A stretch of DNA of 47,545 nucleotides from Anaerolineae bacterium (lineage in GTDB: Bacteria > Chloroflexota > Anaerolineae > Promineifilales > Promineifilaceae): contig JANQGC010000110.1 of assembly GCA_028277515.1 (NCBI GenBank), forward strand, positions 1 to 47,545, given 5' to 3'. Below, one piece after another: positions 37,638 to 46,738 of this stretch. Numbering within the stretch: position 1 is the stretch's first letter; each line of letters begins with the position of its first letter. The position numbers and the translations under genes were made by a program. The notes beneath the pieces are model-generated. The model was not told the DNA's origin, made no database searches, and worked only from the letters and a program-made list of their open reading frames with translations.

Positions 37638-38348
37638 TTATCCTTCTTGACTTAAAGTTAGAACTAATTTCCCTTGAATGGTGACATCTTCGGGATCGAC
37701 ATAGATGGGTTCCATGGTGGGATTCCGTGGTTGAAGGCGGACGACCCCTTTATCGCGCTCCCGATAAAATCGTTTTAGCGTGGTCCCTTCACCTTCCACC
37801 CAGGCCGCAACAACATCCCCGTCTTCGGCCGTTGCTTGATGTTGTAAAATCACAATATCACCATCACTTATCATGTCATCGATCATTGAATATCCGTCTA
37901 CCCGCAGGGCGAACAAATTATCCTTTTTGCCAGGTAGGAGGCTTGTACTCATCTCAACAACATCTTCATCATCGTATATCGCAAATGTGTCATTTGAGAC
38001 GTCGATTGGTTCACCGGCAACAATATTGCCTAAAATTGGTACGCGAACCAAACTTTGCAGTTGAGGGGGAAGGTTTGTGCTATCTCTGCCTGGCGAAGAG
38101 GAGTCAACTCCAAGAATATCAAAAGCCGCATCTGTTAGCCTTAAGCCGCGAGAAACCGTGCGATCACGTTCCAGGAGGCCTTTCTCTTTTAATCTGTTAA
38201 GATTATAATTGACGACAGAGGTGGAGCTGATCTTCAATGCTCCACCAATCTCGCGGATTGTTGGAGGACGACTTTCATCTTCAATGCTGTGATGAATGTA
38301 TTTGATCATCCGTTCTTGACGCGGTGATAGCTTTATTTCTTCACTCAT
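37638..38348 (-). CDS. lexA: LexA repressor
   Basis: LexA represses SOS genes and self-cleaves when RecA is active. The 236-residue protein has a winged HTH (1-70: SRPPTIREIGGALKISSTSVVNYNLNRL), cleavage bond Ala111-Gly112 in GNIVAGEP, catalytic Ser154 (DGYSM) and Lys192 (TTLKRFY). The ATG at 38348 has AAGGAG 9 nt upstream and was preferred to the in-frame TTG three codons earlier. It is autoregulated through the box at 38443 and is followed by its own terminator. Confidence 0.97.
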   Translation of the reverse strand: MSEEIKLSPRQERMIKYIHHSIEDESRPPTIREIGGALKISSTSVVNYNLNRLKEKGLLERDRTVSRGLRLTDAAFDILGVDSSSPGRDSTNLPPQLQSLVRVPILGNIVAGEPIDVSNDTFAIYDDEDVVEMSTSLLPGKKDNLFALRVDGYSMIDDMISDGDIVILQHQATAEDGDVVAAWVEGEGTTLKRFYRERDKGVVRLQPRNPTMEPIYVDPEDVTIQGKLVLTLSQEG

Positions 38349-38434
38349 ATTTATCAACTCCTTGAGCTATACTGGATGTCTTTTATTTGATTTTTTGACT
38401 ATCCAAATTGAGAAAATCCGCTCATTTGTTCTGG

Positions 38435-38463
38435 ATTATACACGAACAAGTGTTCGTAGTCAA
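38435..38463 (-). promoter_or_regulatory. lexA promoter
   Basis: The minus strand reads TTGACT (38463-38458), 17 nt, TATAAT (38440-38435). The LexA box fills the spacer. Confidence 0.85.
38443..38456. promoter_or_regulatory. LexA (SOS) box at lexA
   Basis: CGAACAAGTGTTCG fits CGAACN4GTTCG perfectly and lies exactly between the lexA -35 and -10. It is also about 70 nt upstream of the divergent rhodanese start. Confidence 0.92.
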
Positions 38464-38525
38464 GAAGTTTTTTGATTTTATGTTCAATTGGTATCATTAT
38501 TCAATTTCGAGGAAATACTATCAGA

Positions 38526-39359
38526 ATGGAATATTCAACTTTAATCTCTGCCGAAAATCTGTTTGCTATTTTAGATGATGACAATTTGGTGTTAGTAGAT
38601 TGCCGATTTGACCTGAGTAACACGAGTTGGGGATTTGAAGCTTACAAGGATGGACATATTCCCGGTTCCGTTTACGCTCATCTTGATAAAGATCTTTGTG
38701 GCGGCCCGGCGACAGATAATGGTCGCCATCCGTTGCCCACACCAAAGGAGTTAACAGATTTGTTTAGTAGGTTTGGGATACACAGTGGCGTACAGGTGGT
38801 CGTGTATGACGATTCCGGTGGCGCTTTTGCCTCTCGTTTATGGTGGATGCTGCGATATTTGAATCATGATAAAGCGGCCGTTCTTGATGGTGGATTGAGT
38901 ACCTGGATTCGAGCGGGGTATCCATTAAGAAGAGGGATTGAAACAAACCCTCCTGCAATTTTTAATGGCCAACCTCAGAAAGGTCAATTGGTGTTAATGG
39001 ATGAGGTTCCCACACTCGCCACATTGGTCGATTCTCGCGCCCCTGAACGCTATCAAGGGGAAAGTGAGCCACTTGATCCTGTTGCCGGGCATATTCCAGG
39101 GGCCGTGAATTATTACTACCAAAACAACTGGGATGATAATGGGAACTTCTTGCAACGAGATGTGATTAGAAACCAATTTGAGGATTTATTGAAACAAAAA
39201 GTAGAGGAAGAGCTTACATTTTACTGTGGCTCAGGGGTGACTGCTTGCGTGAATATTTTGGCATATGAACATGCCGGTCTTGGGAAAGCGCGATTATACG
39301 TTGGCTCCTGGGGAGAATGGTGCCGCACGCCTGGCCGGCCGGTAGCTTCCCTGGGTTGA
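38526..39359 (+). CDS. Thiosulfate/3-mercaptopyruvate sulfurtransferase (tandem rhodanese)
   Basis: The 277-residue protein has two rhodanese domains. The first (1-135) ends VLDGGLSTWIRAGYP. The second holds the catalytic Cys234 in the loop CGSGVTA. The 6-residue loop and tandem layout fit SseA-type enzymes, which move sulfane sulfur to thiols or cyanide. The longer frame from 38472 adds residues unlike the family; the ATG at 38526, with GAGGAAA upstream, gives a normal N-terminus. It is divergent from lexA; SOS control is possible but unproven. Confidence 0.9.
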   Translation: MEYSTLISAENLFAILDDDNLVLVDCRFDLSNTSWGFEAYKDGHIPGSVYAHLDKDLCGGPATDNGRHPLPTPKELTDLFSRFGIHSGVQVVVYDDSGGAFASRLWWMLRYLNHDKAAVLDGGLSTWIRAGYPLRRGIETNPPAIFNGQPQKGQLVLMDEVPTLATLVDSRAPERYQGESEPLDPVAGHIPGAVNYYYQNNWDDNGNFLQRDVIRNQFEDLLKQKVEEELTFYCGSGVTACVNILAYEHAGLGKARLYVGSWGEWCRTPGRPVASLG

Positions 39360-39383
39360 TTATCAGGTGAAAAAGGATATAAT
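39356..39383 (+). promoter_or_regulatory. Putative promoter before tRNA-Thr
   Basis: TTGATT (39356-39361), 16 nt, TATAAT (39378-39383). The -35 overlaps the end of the rhodanese gene. Confidence 0.5.
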
Positions 39384-39389
39384 TCCTTG

Positions 39390-39428
39390 AGGTTGCCAGG
39401 TGGCGAAAGATGCCTCTGCAACCTTTTT
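39390..39428 (+). terminator. Hairpin with T-run between promoter and tRNA
   Basis: AGGTTGC (39390-39396) pairs with GCAACCT (39418-39424), followed by T5 in all. It may end the rhodanese transcript; its place after the putative tRNA promoter is odd. Confidence 0.45.
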
Positions 39429-39436
39429 CTATGTAT

Positions 39437-39509
39437 GCCGACGTAGCTCAGTTGGTAGAGCACAGTACTCGTAATACTGGGGTCATGGGTTCAAATCCCA
39501 TCGTCGGCT
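39437..39509 (+). tRNA. trnT: tRNA-Thr (anticodon CGU)
   Basis: A 73-nt cloverleaf: acceptor GCCGACG pairs with CGTCGGC; D-arm GCTCAGTTGGTAGAGC; anticodon stem CAGTA/TACTG with loop CTCGTAA, anticodon CGU; T-arm ATGGGTTCAAATCCCAT. It has discriminator T, and CCA is not encoded. It reads the Thr codon ACG. Confidence 0.95.
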
Positions 39510-39518
39510 CACTTTTTT

Positions 39519-39549
39519 AAAAACCTTGGCAGATGACCAAGGTTTTTTT
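39519..39549 (+). terminator. tRNA-Thr terminator
   Basis: AAAAACCTTGG (39519-39529) pairs with CCAAGGTTTTT (39537-39547), 11 bp with a 7-nt loop, followed by more T. Confidence 0.85.
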
Positions 39550-39613
39550 GTGGGTATTATGGGGTTACGATATGGTTCAGGCGGTTTAGAATCTAGCAAA
39601 AAATGAGATTATT

Positions 39614-40249
39614 ATGCCAAGACAAAGCTCTATAGTTTTTGCTGTTGCGGGGGGTACAGCATCAGGCAAAACAACGGTTGCCCGGGCGATCCTGGATGCT
39701 GTTGGAGCATCGCAGATCGCCTATCTCCCTCACGATGCTTATTACAAAGATAGACCTAAATTATCTTTTGAAGAAAGAACACTGCTTAATTACGATCACC
39801 CCAACTCCTTAGAAACGAAATTAATGGTTAAACACATTAAAGCACTGGTGGCAGGAAAAACGGTTCAAGCGCCTGTTTATGATTTTACTGAACACCGCAG
39901 AACTGAGGAAACTGTGATCGTGGAACCCTGTCCTATTATTTTGGTGGATGGGATTCTAATTTTCACTAGACGAAAATTACGTGAGTTAATGGATATTAAA
40001 GTCTTTGTTGATACTGATCCTGATATTCGATTTATCCGCCGCCTCCGACGAGATATGGATGAAAGGGGGAGGTCGTTAGATTCGGTTATTAAGCAATATT
40101 TGGAGACTGTTCGGCCGATGCATATAAAGTTTGTGGAACCCAGTAAACGGTATGCGGATGTCATCATTCCCGGAGGCGGTTTAAATAAAGTCGCTATGGA
40201 AATGGTGGTTGCGCGTCTGAAAGCGATGCTACCGGGTCAGTACGGGTAG
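39614..40249 (+). CDS. udk: Uridine kinase
   Basis: Udk phosphorylates uridine/cytidine in pyrimidine salvage. The 211-residue protein has P-loop GGTASGKT at 13-20, YLPHDAYYKD, NYDHPNSLET (nucleoside site), PVYDFTEHRR, ILVDGILIF and the lid RRLRRDMDERGRS. All are standard. A weak GAGAT lies before the ATG. A TTACGA-N16-TAGAAT promoter (39565-39592) puts +1 at about 39599. Confidence 0.95.
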   Translation: MPRQSSIVFAVAGGTASGKTTVARAILDAVGASQIAYLPHDAYYKDRPKLSFEERTLLNYDHPNSLETKLMVKHIKALVAGKTVQAPVYDFTEHRRTEETVIVEPCPIILVDGILIFTRRKLRELMDIKVFVDTDPDIRFIRRLRRDMDERGRSLDSVIKQYLETVRPMHIKFVEPSKRYADVIIPGGGLNKVAMEMVVARLKAMLPGQYG

Positions 40250-40263
40250 ATTTCCAGGAATTT

Positions 40264-41175
40264 CTAAACGACATAATCGGTCAAAATTTGCCATTGATCA
40301 TTTTTCCATCCGATGACTTTTACCGGATAAAATAAACCAGCTTTAACCAACGCTTTGCTCAAAATTTGAGGAACCATTCTCAGGCTGCGATAACCCACTA
40401 AATACCATAGATTTCGGCGAATAGTTGATTCGATTCGGCCGTACGGTTTCCCCCCCCATTTAAAAAAGGCCTTTTTTGCTTCACTATAGTATTGATTTCG
40501 TGAAGTTGCGGTTTTTTGCCCTTTATGTTTGCGAATCCCTGCCAAAGGAACATCAACGGCATAAAGATGGGCATCTTTAAAAAATCGACACCATAGTTCA
40601 AAATCACCGGCCAAATCATACCTGGTGTCAATATAACCACCAGTTCGATCCCAAAGAGATCGTCTCCAAAAAGTTGATTCCTGTTGAATGACTGCCCGGC
40701 CAAACCATTGTTGGCCGGTTAGATTATTTCCGCGCCAGAATGCCTTTTGACTAAATCCTCCGACATAGCGACAGAGAATGATCTCACCACTGCTATTAAA
40801 ATGAATATGCTGGGTTGTGGTTAACCATTCAACTTGCGGGTATTTTTTGAAAATGTTGGAAATGGTGCTCAGGGTGTGGGGCAAATAAAGATCATCACTA
40901 TTCAGCCAACCCATGATCTCACCGGAAGATTGAGCGAATCCTTTATTGAGGGCATCATAATGGCCGGCATCTTTTTCGCTGCACCAGTATTTGAGACGGG
41001 GATGGTTTGTAAATTCTTTTATGATGGCAACACTGTCATCTGTCGATCCACCATCAATGACGATGTATTCCATGTCAACTTGTTGTTGCCCTAAGACAGC
41101 ATCCATCGTTGAACGCAGGAACTTTCCCTGATTAAACGATGGGGTAACAATTGATACAAGAGGATTATCATTCAT
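40264..41175 (-). CDS. Glycosyltransferase family 2
   Basis: The 303-residue protein (this start) is a GT-A fold enzyme: PLVSIVTPSFNQGKFLRSTMDAVL, YIVIDGGSTDDS, SSGEIMGWLNSDDLY with the metal-binding SDD, and DLAGDFELWCRFF with the catalytic acidic residue. It would add a sugar from a nucleotide donor to a growing surface glycan. The start at Met7 of the longer frame gives an 8-nt overlap with the GT4 stop; 41193 is the alternative. Confidence 0.9.
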   Translation of the reverse strand: MNDNPLVSIVTPSFNQGKFLRSTMDAVLGQQQVDMEYIVIDGGSTDDSVAIIKEFTNHPRLKYWCSEKDAGHYDALNKGFAQSSGEIMGWLNSDDLYLPHTLSTISNIFKKYPQVEWLTTTQHIHFNSSGEIILCRYVGGFSQKAFWRGNNLTGQQWFGRAVIQQESTFWRRSLWDRTGGYIDTRYDLAGDFELWCRFFKDAHLYAVDVPLAGIRKHKGQKTATSRNQYYSEAKKAFFKWGGKPYGRIESTIRRNLWYLVGYRSLRMVPQILSKALVKAGLFYPVKVIGWKNDQWQILTDYVV

Positions 41176-42520
41176 GATAGGGTTTCCAATCATTTAATAT
41201 TTGACGGTAGTAGTCGAGTGTATTTTCCACTTGTGAATCGAAGTTCAGATTAGACCTGGCATATTGAGCCGCGTTTTGTCCAAGTTTGTCGATCAGAATC
41301 GGATCATCTATTAGCTGTAAGATAGCATTGGTCATGCTCGTTTCATCACCTGGTTTTGTCAAAATCCCATTTGCTTGCTCATGAGGCCAGGTGTTTATTT
41401 GCTCAGGTATGCCGCCTATGTGCGGCGCAATGACTGGCGTTCCACAGGCCAGGGATTCAGATATCGCCAATCCCCAAACTTCAACCCGTGAAGTGCTCAA
41501 AAATATATCCGCAGCCCGATAATATTCGGCCAACGTTTCCTCATTTTGAATGTAAGGAAGGTAGCGAACTTCGATATTCCCGATATGTTTCGATGGCAAA
41601 TTATCTCCAACCGCCAGGACTAAAATTTTTTTGTCTTTCCTGATCTCAGAAATTCTTCTAAAGGTACTGTAGGCCTGGCCAATATTTTTCCAGGGATTGT
41701 CTCGGAAACCATTGGCCACCATTATTATAATTGGAGTATGACTGGCAAGGCCTAAATCTTGTCGGGTCTCTATTTGACTGCCGGGATGAAAAATATTCAA
41801 ATTGATGCCGTGTGGGATTATTCTTAGGCTGGTTAATCCGGCCATCAAAATTGAGTTCTCAACCCTATCGGCGAGCCATTTGCTAGGAGTAATGATGTGA
41901 TAATGGCTTTGTAAATATATTTTCTTTTTGCGCTGCCAATTTTCGGCCGTGGCATCCAGGCGAACGGCGGGTGGAATCGTCAAGTCCGGACAGCTTCCAC
42001 AGCCAGATTTCCAGCGTTCACACTCGAACGAGAATGAGCAGTGGCCGCTCAATAACCAGGCGTCATGTAAAGATAGGAGCGTAGGAACCTGATTTGATAA
42101 AAAAGGGAGCTGACGTAGATCAAAATAATGGCCATGTAAATTGTGTAAATGAAGAATATCCGGAACAGGGGAACTCAATTTTAATATATTTTTTGTGCCC
42201 GGGAACTGGAATGGTTCTCGCCCTTGATACCAATCACGCATATGTTGTGGATCTGCGGCAAACCTCAATAGATTTCTGAGCCACCTTGCACCCCTGAATC
42301 TCTTTTTAGCAACCGAGTCCTCCGCCCGCCAAAACGGCCGTTGCAGCCATGAGGCGCTTAAATCGTGTCTGATTGGTATCGTATGTGGATCATTCCCAAG
42401 TTTATGCCCGACGATTTGCCGGGAATCATGTCCCTGCATGCGATAGGCATGATGAAGAGACCGCGACACCCTGGCAGCACCTCCTCTTCCATCAGTCGAA
42501 TTTACCTGCAAAATTTTCAT
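41168..42520 (-). CDS. Glycosyltransferase family 4 (GT-B)
   Basis: The 450-residue protein is a GT-B retaining transferase. N-terminal lobe: MKILQVNSTDGRGGAARVSRSL, ILHLHNLHGHYFD, LLSLHDAWLLSGHC. C-terminal lobe: IPHGINLNIFHPG and the donor-binding AADIFLSTSRVEVWGLAISESLACGTPVIA, with the EXFG-like Glu-x7-Glu pattern. A Cys-rich stretch (CSFSFECERWKSGCGSC) is common in this subfamily. The start overlaps the previous stop (ATGA), so translation is coupled. Confidence 0.92.
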   Translation of the reverse strand: MKILQVNSTDGRGGAARVSRSLHHAYRMQGHDSRQIVGHKLGNDPHTIPIRHDLSASWLQRPFWRAEDSVAKKRFRGARWLRNLLRFAADPQHMRDWYQGREPFQFPGTKNILKLSSPVPDILHLHNLHGHYFDLRQLPFLSNQVPTLLSLHDAWLLSGHCSFSFECERWKSGCGSCPDLTIPPAVRLDATAENWQRKKKIYLQSHYHIITPSKWLADRVENSILMAGLTSLRIIPHGINLNIFHPGSQIETRQDLGLASHTPIIIMVANGFRDNPWKNIGQAYSTFRRISEIRKDKKILVLAVGDNLPSKHIGNIEVRYLPYIQNEETLAEYYRAADIFLSTSRVEVWGLAISESLACGTPVIAPHIGGIPEQINTWPHEQANGILTKPGDETSMTNAILQLIDDPILIDKLGQNAAQYARSNLNFDSQVENTLDYYRQILNDWKPYHE

Positions 42521-43551
42521 GTTACCATTGGTCGATTCAGCCTCAGCTTCCTTTTGACCTTTCGTCCATATTTGTAAACAGATAGCCTTAGCGGTGAGAG
42601 TGTTTTTAATATTAACCGCCCTGTTCGATAGAAGGGAGATTGTAGCAGTTTTTCAATGTCATCAGTCTGCCTGGTTTGAATTTTAAGGCGACCGTTTTTT
42701 ATATCGGCCGCCAGGTTTTTTATTTGGGGTGGATTTTCACCTGCAAACTTTTCAAGCCAACTGACATGATCGTAGACATTGTGGACGTGAAAAGGATGCT
42801 GTAGATTCATAAATGTATCATTTGCCCAGGCACTCATCTTATTGCGTTTCACCCAATTAGCAGCGTCGTAATACCTGCTTTTTTCTTGAACTTGTTTGGG
42901 AAAAATCAAGGGATAGTGATACATCCAAATATTCTTCCTGGCCAGATCGGTCCCCTTAAGCCAATTGATGGAGCGAACATCCTGGCCTTGTGAATTTAGA
43001 ACCGTTGGGGGCCTGTGTGTGGAATAACGATAGCCTATACCCCAGCGAAATACGCGGTGAATATGATTGCCACCCTGGTGAAGGTACCATCCGTCCGATA
43101 TGTAATCGAATCCTCCCCAGAAGGAGAGTTGGATGAAGGAAACGGCCGAAATTTTTGGTGGCTCAGCCAATCGTTCAATAATCGTTTGCATGTCTTCAGG
43201 CATATAAAATTCATCAACGTCAATTTGCCAGAGATAATCACCCGTTGCGATTTTGGCAAAAGCCTGGGACTGTTCATCTTTTTCTCGCCAATAACCGTTC
43301 CTGGTAATGATTTTTATCTTATCGTAGGGGTCTTCCTGTTCTTTGAATCTTTTTAATGTTTCCAGGGTGGTGTCAGTAGAATGTCCATCCTGGGTAGCAA
43401 TAGGAGCAGCGGCTTTTACTGCTCCTTCAACAACTATAATTTCATGAGCAAACGGATATAAAGCGCGCAGGTTGTAGCGAATGAAAGGCTCTCCATTTAG
43501 AACTATCATGCCGAAGGAAATGCGAGGCAAATTGGCGGGGGAATCAAACAT
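42517..43551 (-). CDS. GT-A type glycosyltransferase
   Basis: The 344-residue protein has a family-2-like N-terminus (ISFGMIVLNGEPFIRYNLRALYP, EIIVVEGAV) and the metal-binding DVDEF in YLWQIDVDEFY. The rest (FWGGFDYISDGWYLHQGG onward) is divergent and matches hypothetical glycosyltransferases in polysaccharide clusters. The tail is strongly basic. It overlaps the sulfotransferase stop by 8 nt and the GT4 start by 4 nt. Confidence 0.8.
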   Translation of the reverse strand: MFDSPANLPRISFGMIVLNGEPFIRYNLRALYPFAHEIIVVEGAVKAAAPIATQDGHSTDTTLETLKRFKEQEDPYDKIKIITRNGYWREKDEQSQAFAKIATGDYLWQIDVDEFYMPEDMQTIIERLAEPPKISAVSFIQLSFWGGFDYISDGWYLHQGGNHIHRVFRWGIGYRYSTHRPPTVLNSQGQDVRSINWLKGTDLARKNIWMYHYPLIFPKQVQEKSRYYDAANWVKRNKMSAWANDTFMNLQHPFHVHNVYDHVSWLEKFAGENPPQIKNLAADIKNGRLKIQTRQTDDIEKLLQSPFYRTGRLILKTLSPLRLSVYKYGRKVKRKLRLNRPMVT

Positions 43552-44164
43552 TTTTCAAAAAATCAGGCAATTGGCGCGCCAACCGTTTAATTTTTTCATA
43601 CGCATGGAACAGTTCATTTTTTTCTGCGCCCTCAGATCCGGTTTTGTTGTAAGGAACTTTCCACTCCATTAAAGCCGCTTGAAGATTACCCTGTGCCCCG
43701 ATCTTTTCCCAAAATGTTTGAAAATCTTCTTCAGCTTGATCCAAATGAAACAACATTTTCTTCGACTTATCATTAAGGAAAAACTCAATGTTGCTGTTTA
43801 CAGTATCGTAATAGTCAAGACAATCGGCCAGGGTGACTTTTTCCTGGTATAGGATGCCGAAGACATAGGCGCGGATGATGCTGTTGCGGCCGAGTCGCCT
43901 TTGATAATAGCTTTCTGCTACGGCCGTTCGTTCCCGAACCAGGTGTACAAAGAATGGGTCATCACCGAACTGGTCATTCAGACGGCCGAGCAGCCAGGAA
44001 AGACGATTATCCACTTCAATATGCCGCTCGGGATAATTGAGCCTTTGTTGGCTGCCTGAGCGCATACGAGATTCATGACCAACGGAATAATTTTCGATGT
44101 GGCTGCATGCTTTAGCGAACGTAGAGGACCCTGAACGGCCAGTTGTCAATACAAAAACTCGCAT
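43544..44164 (-). CDS. Sulfotransferase family protein
   Basis: The 206-residue protein has the 5'-phosphosulfate-binding loop VLTTGRSGSSTFAKA (residues 5-19) and the later HLVRERTAVAESYYQRR segment that resembles the 3'-phosphate-binding region. It would transfer sulfate from PAPS to a sugar. Embedded in the glycosyltransferase cluster, it suggests a sulfated surface glycan. Starts 12 nt after the flippase gene. Confidence 0.8.
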   Translation of the reverse strand: MRVFVLTTGRSGSSTFAKACSHIENYSVGHESRMRSGSQQRLNYPERHIEVDNRLSWLLGRLNDQFGDDPFFVHLVRERTAVAESYYQRRLGRNSIIRAYVFGILYQEKVTLADCLDYYDTVNSNIEFFLNDKSKKMLFHLDQAEEDFQTFWEKIGAQGNLQAALMEWKVPYNKTGSEGAEKNELFHAYEKIKRLARQLPDFLKNV

Positions 44165-44176
44165 AGTTGGACCTGT

Positions 44177-45616
44177 TTACTCTTGAGCCTGGCGAAGCTT
44201 TTGCAGCGCCAGGAACATTTGACGGACTTCTCCCCGCTCAATGGCCAGCCAAATCGCCAAATAGGTTGCAGTAAATAAAACAAGTTTAACGAATCCATTG
44301 AGCCAGAATGGTTGTAATTCGACCATTATTTCTAATATATATAGCATTGTTAAAGCAACTCCAATAGCAAGCAGCGGAATAATAAATAACTTTTTGATTG
44401 AAAATTTTACAATTTCTCGCGCCCGGTAAAGCATGATGACGATGCCGAATAAAAGCATAATGTCAACTGCCAATGCGACTCCATTTACCCCTAAAGCGGT
44501 TCCTAATAGCGATAGGCCAATTATTAAAACAAGCAATTGGAAAGCTCTGACTTGAACAAGCCGGTCAGGTTTGCCCACTGCCATGAACAGTAAACCAATC
44601 GTTAGTTTAATGGGGTCCAGAAGAATAAAAAGCAGCATCAACCGAAAGGGGATTAACATATCCTGCCATTGTTGGCCCAGGATTTGAATTAATTCCGGAG
44701 CAATGACGGCCAGCGCGCCAGCTAAGAGAAATCCGGCGCGAACAAGAAATGCATTGGTGCGGAAAAATGCTTGAGAGAGACGTAAATGATCGTCCTTAAG
44801 TTCAGCATACATGCCGCCGGCAACCGCATTTATTGGTGCGGCGATAAGTTTGCGGGGGTAGGTAGCAAATGCATAGGCGCGCGAGTAAATGCCAAGAGCG
44901 GTTTGGCCTAAAAATATTCCGGTCCAGAGATCGTCAACGCGGTCTAAAGCGTTAGACAATGCATCGGCAATTAAGGCGCGACTGCCAAATTGCAGGTAAT
45001 AGCGAATCAAGTTCTTATCCCATTTTATTCTTGGCTTCCAAACCGGTCGATATAGATACAGGGTGGAAATTTTGACTGTTACGGAAATAATGTCTGTCGC
45101 TAAGAGTGCCCATATCCCTGCGCCGCGCCAGGCCAGGGTCAACGCAAAAATAGATGTTAAAATGACCTCGATAAAATCGGCCGTTGCCAATCGTCTATGA
45201 ACCACCCTTCTCCTGAGAATCAAGCTTGGGGTTTGGGTCATCTGAATACCAAATGAGGCGGGTATGATGACAAGAAGAGTGGTTTGGAGGTCGCCATCTG
45301 CAAGCAACCATGTAATAGCCAGGAGTAGAGTGGCCCAAATTGTTGTAAAGATCAGACGCAGCGTGAAATGAACGGCCGCTGCTTTCTGTTCATTTTCAGT
45401 CTCAGAGGTGCGGTGTATAAAGGCCTGACCCATGCCAAAACTGGGAATAATAGCGGAAAGCACAACAATCGCATATGCAAAGGCATAAGTTCCAAAAATT
45501 TCCGGACTTAGCCAACGGGTTAACAATAACATTCGCACAGCGAGTAGACCAACGACCGCTAAGTTAGTTGCAAAGTTCCAAGACATGGAAGTGATACTAC
45601 GTCGTGCCAGATTCAT
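44177..45616 (-). CDS. Polysaccharide flippase (Wzx/MATE-like)
   Basis: The 479-residue protein has about 12-14 membrane helices, the family start RRSITSMSWNFATNLAVVGLLAVRMLLL and the middle signature LGIYSRAYAFATYPRKLI. It probably flips lipid-linked glycan units across the membrane. First gene of the minus-strand glycan set; the genes after it overlap or abut. A short acidic/basic tail ends at QKLRQAQE. Confidence 0.9.
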   Translation of the reverse strand: MNLARRSITSMSWNFATNLAVVGLLAVRMLLLTRWLSPEIFGTYAFAYAIVVLSAIIPSFGMGQAFIHRTSETENEQKAAAVHFTLRLIFTTIWATLLLAITWLLADGDLQTTLLVIIPASFGIQMTQTPSLILRRRVVHRRLATADFIEVILTSIFALTLAWRGAGIWALLATDIISVTVKISTLYLYRPVWKPRIKWDKNLIRYYLQFGSRALIADALSNALDRVDDLWTGIFLGQTALGIYSRAYAFATYPRKLIAAPINAVAGGMYAELKDDHLRLSQAFFRTNAFLVRAGFLLAGALAVIAPELIQILGQQWQDMLIPFRLMLLFILLDPIKLTIGLLFMAVGKPDRLVQVRAFQLLVLIIGLSLLGTALGVNGVALAVDIMLLFGIVIMLYRAREIVKFSIKKLFIIPLLAIGVALTMLYILEIMVELQPFWLNGFVKLVLFTATYLAIWLAIERGEVRQMFLALQKLRQAQE

Positions 45617-45823
45617 AGTTAATGCGGATTATTGTGCCATAACCATTTGTAAAGGGCTATTTTGTGTGCCAATTATCTTTCATTCCCAATCAAAAAGTTT
45701 GATGTGATCGGGGCAAGAAGTGATAAATAAGTGTGCCAATGATTTCGGCTATTATTGTTACGCGTAGGGTTGGGATAAAATAAGCGCCAGGCCCAAGGAG
45801 AATTGAATCGCGCTTTGCAGGTA

Positions 45824-46714
45824 ATGATTTTGAATAAATTTGCGCACATCATCAATCCAATAAAAGTGCCGCAGACATCGGATCTATATGTGGCTCAACC
45901 CATCACGTTTGAAACCATGCGGAATGCCCAATTATTCGCCAGCGGAAAAGTGGAGGTGAGCCTTTTCACAGCGCAATATGTGGAAGATATGTCGATAGTT
46001 CCACAAGGATTTTGCCGAACATCAAACCTTGACCGGTCAATTCTTGATTTTGGGAAATTCCATCATATTCGCAAACTGCCCTTGCTGAGAGATATTTTGG
46101 ATAGAGTGTATGAGGTGTCCGGTAATGCGAATTTTTTGATATATACCAATGTGGATATTGGGCTAAAGCCTCATTTCTATCTTGCGGTGAATGATTTCAT
46201 TCACGCAGGGTTTGACGCTTTTGTCATCAATAGAAGAACGATCCCAAGCCATTATAAAGATATTGAGGAAGTTCCGGCGATGTTAGCCGAGCCGGGTGTT
46301 GCCCATCGTGGGTGGGACTGTTTTGTTTTTAAGAGAGAGCTATATCCGAATTTTAAGTTGCATGAACTATGCGTTGGAGCAAGCAGAGTTGGGCTTGGCC
46401 TTTTAGCTAATATGGATGCTTATGCCCAAAGGTTTCGAGAATTTAAAAGAGAGCATTTGACATTTCACATAGGGGATGAAAGATATTGGCGAAACCCAGC
46501 CTTCGCAGATTACGATAAACACAATTCGGCGCAGGTGATGCATATCCTTGAGGAAATTGAGGAGGAGGTTGGTCTTTTTGCGCGGGATTCAATACCCGGA
46601 AGATTCCTTTATCGCCAACGAACGCTTGGCCCGATATACGATTTCTGGGCACGGAATGTTTATTTACCGGCAGGAATCGTGCAGGCGATGAATCGCGTCT
46701 TTAGGAAAGATTAA
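45824..46714 (+). CDS. Conserved protein of glycan clusters, probable GT-A-like fold
   Basis: The 296-residue protein has FAHIINPIKVPQTSDLYVAQP near its start and NFLIYTNVDIGLKPHFY, where the Asp pair resembles a sugar-nucleotide DxD. I do not recognise a named family, though similar proteins occur near glycosyltransferases. The start is uncertain: a TTG at 45803 follows AAGGAG too closely (2 nt), so the ATG at 45824 was chosen. It is divergent from the flippase and 24 nt before the next transferase. Confidence 0.65.
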   Translation: MILNKFAHIINPIKVPQTSDLYVAQPITFETMRNAQLFASGKVEVSLFTAQYVEDMSIVPQGFCRTSNLDRSILDFGKFHHIRKLPLLRDILDRVYEVSGNANFLIYTNVDIGLKPHFYLAVNDFIHAGFDAFVINRRTIPSHYKDIEEVPAMLAEPGVAHRGWDCFVFKRELYPNFKLHELCVGASRVGLGLLANMDAYAQRFREFKREHLTFHIGDERYWRNPAFADYDKHNSAQVMHILEEIEEEVGLFARDSIPGRFLYRQRTLGPIYDFWARNVYLPAGIVQAMNRVFRKD

Positions 46715-46738
46715 TCAAATCGACTGCCTAAATCACTG

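Noticed and set aside
39603..39635. Ten-codon ORF overlapping the udk start
   Set aside because: Very short, no conserved feature, and the promoter fit is weaker than for the gmk case.
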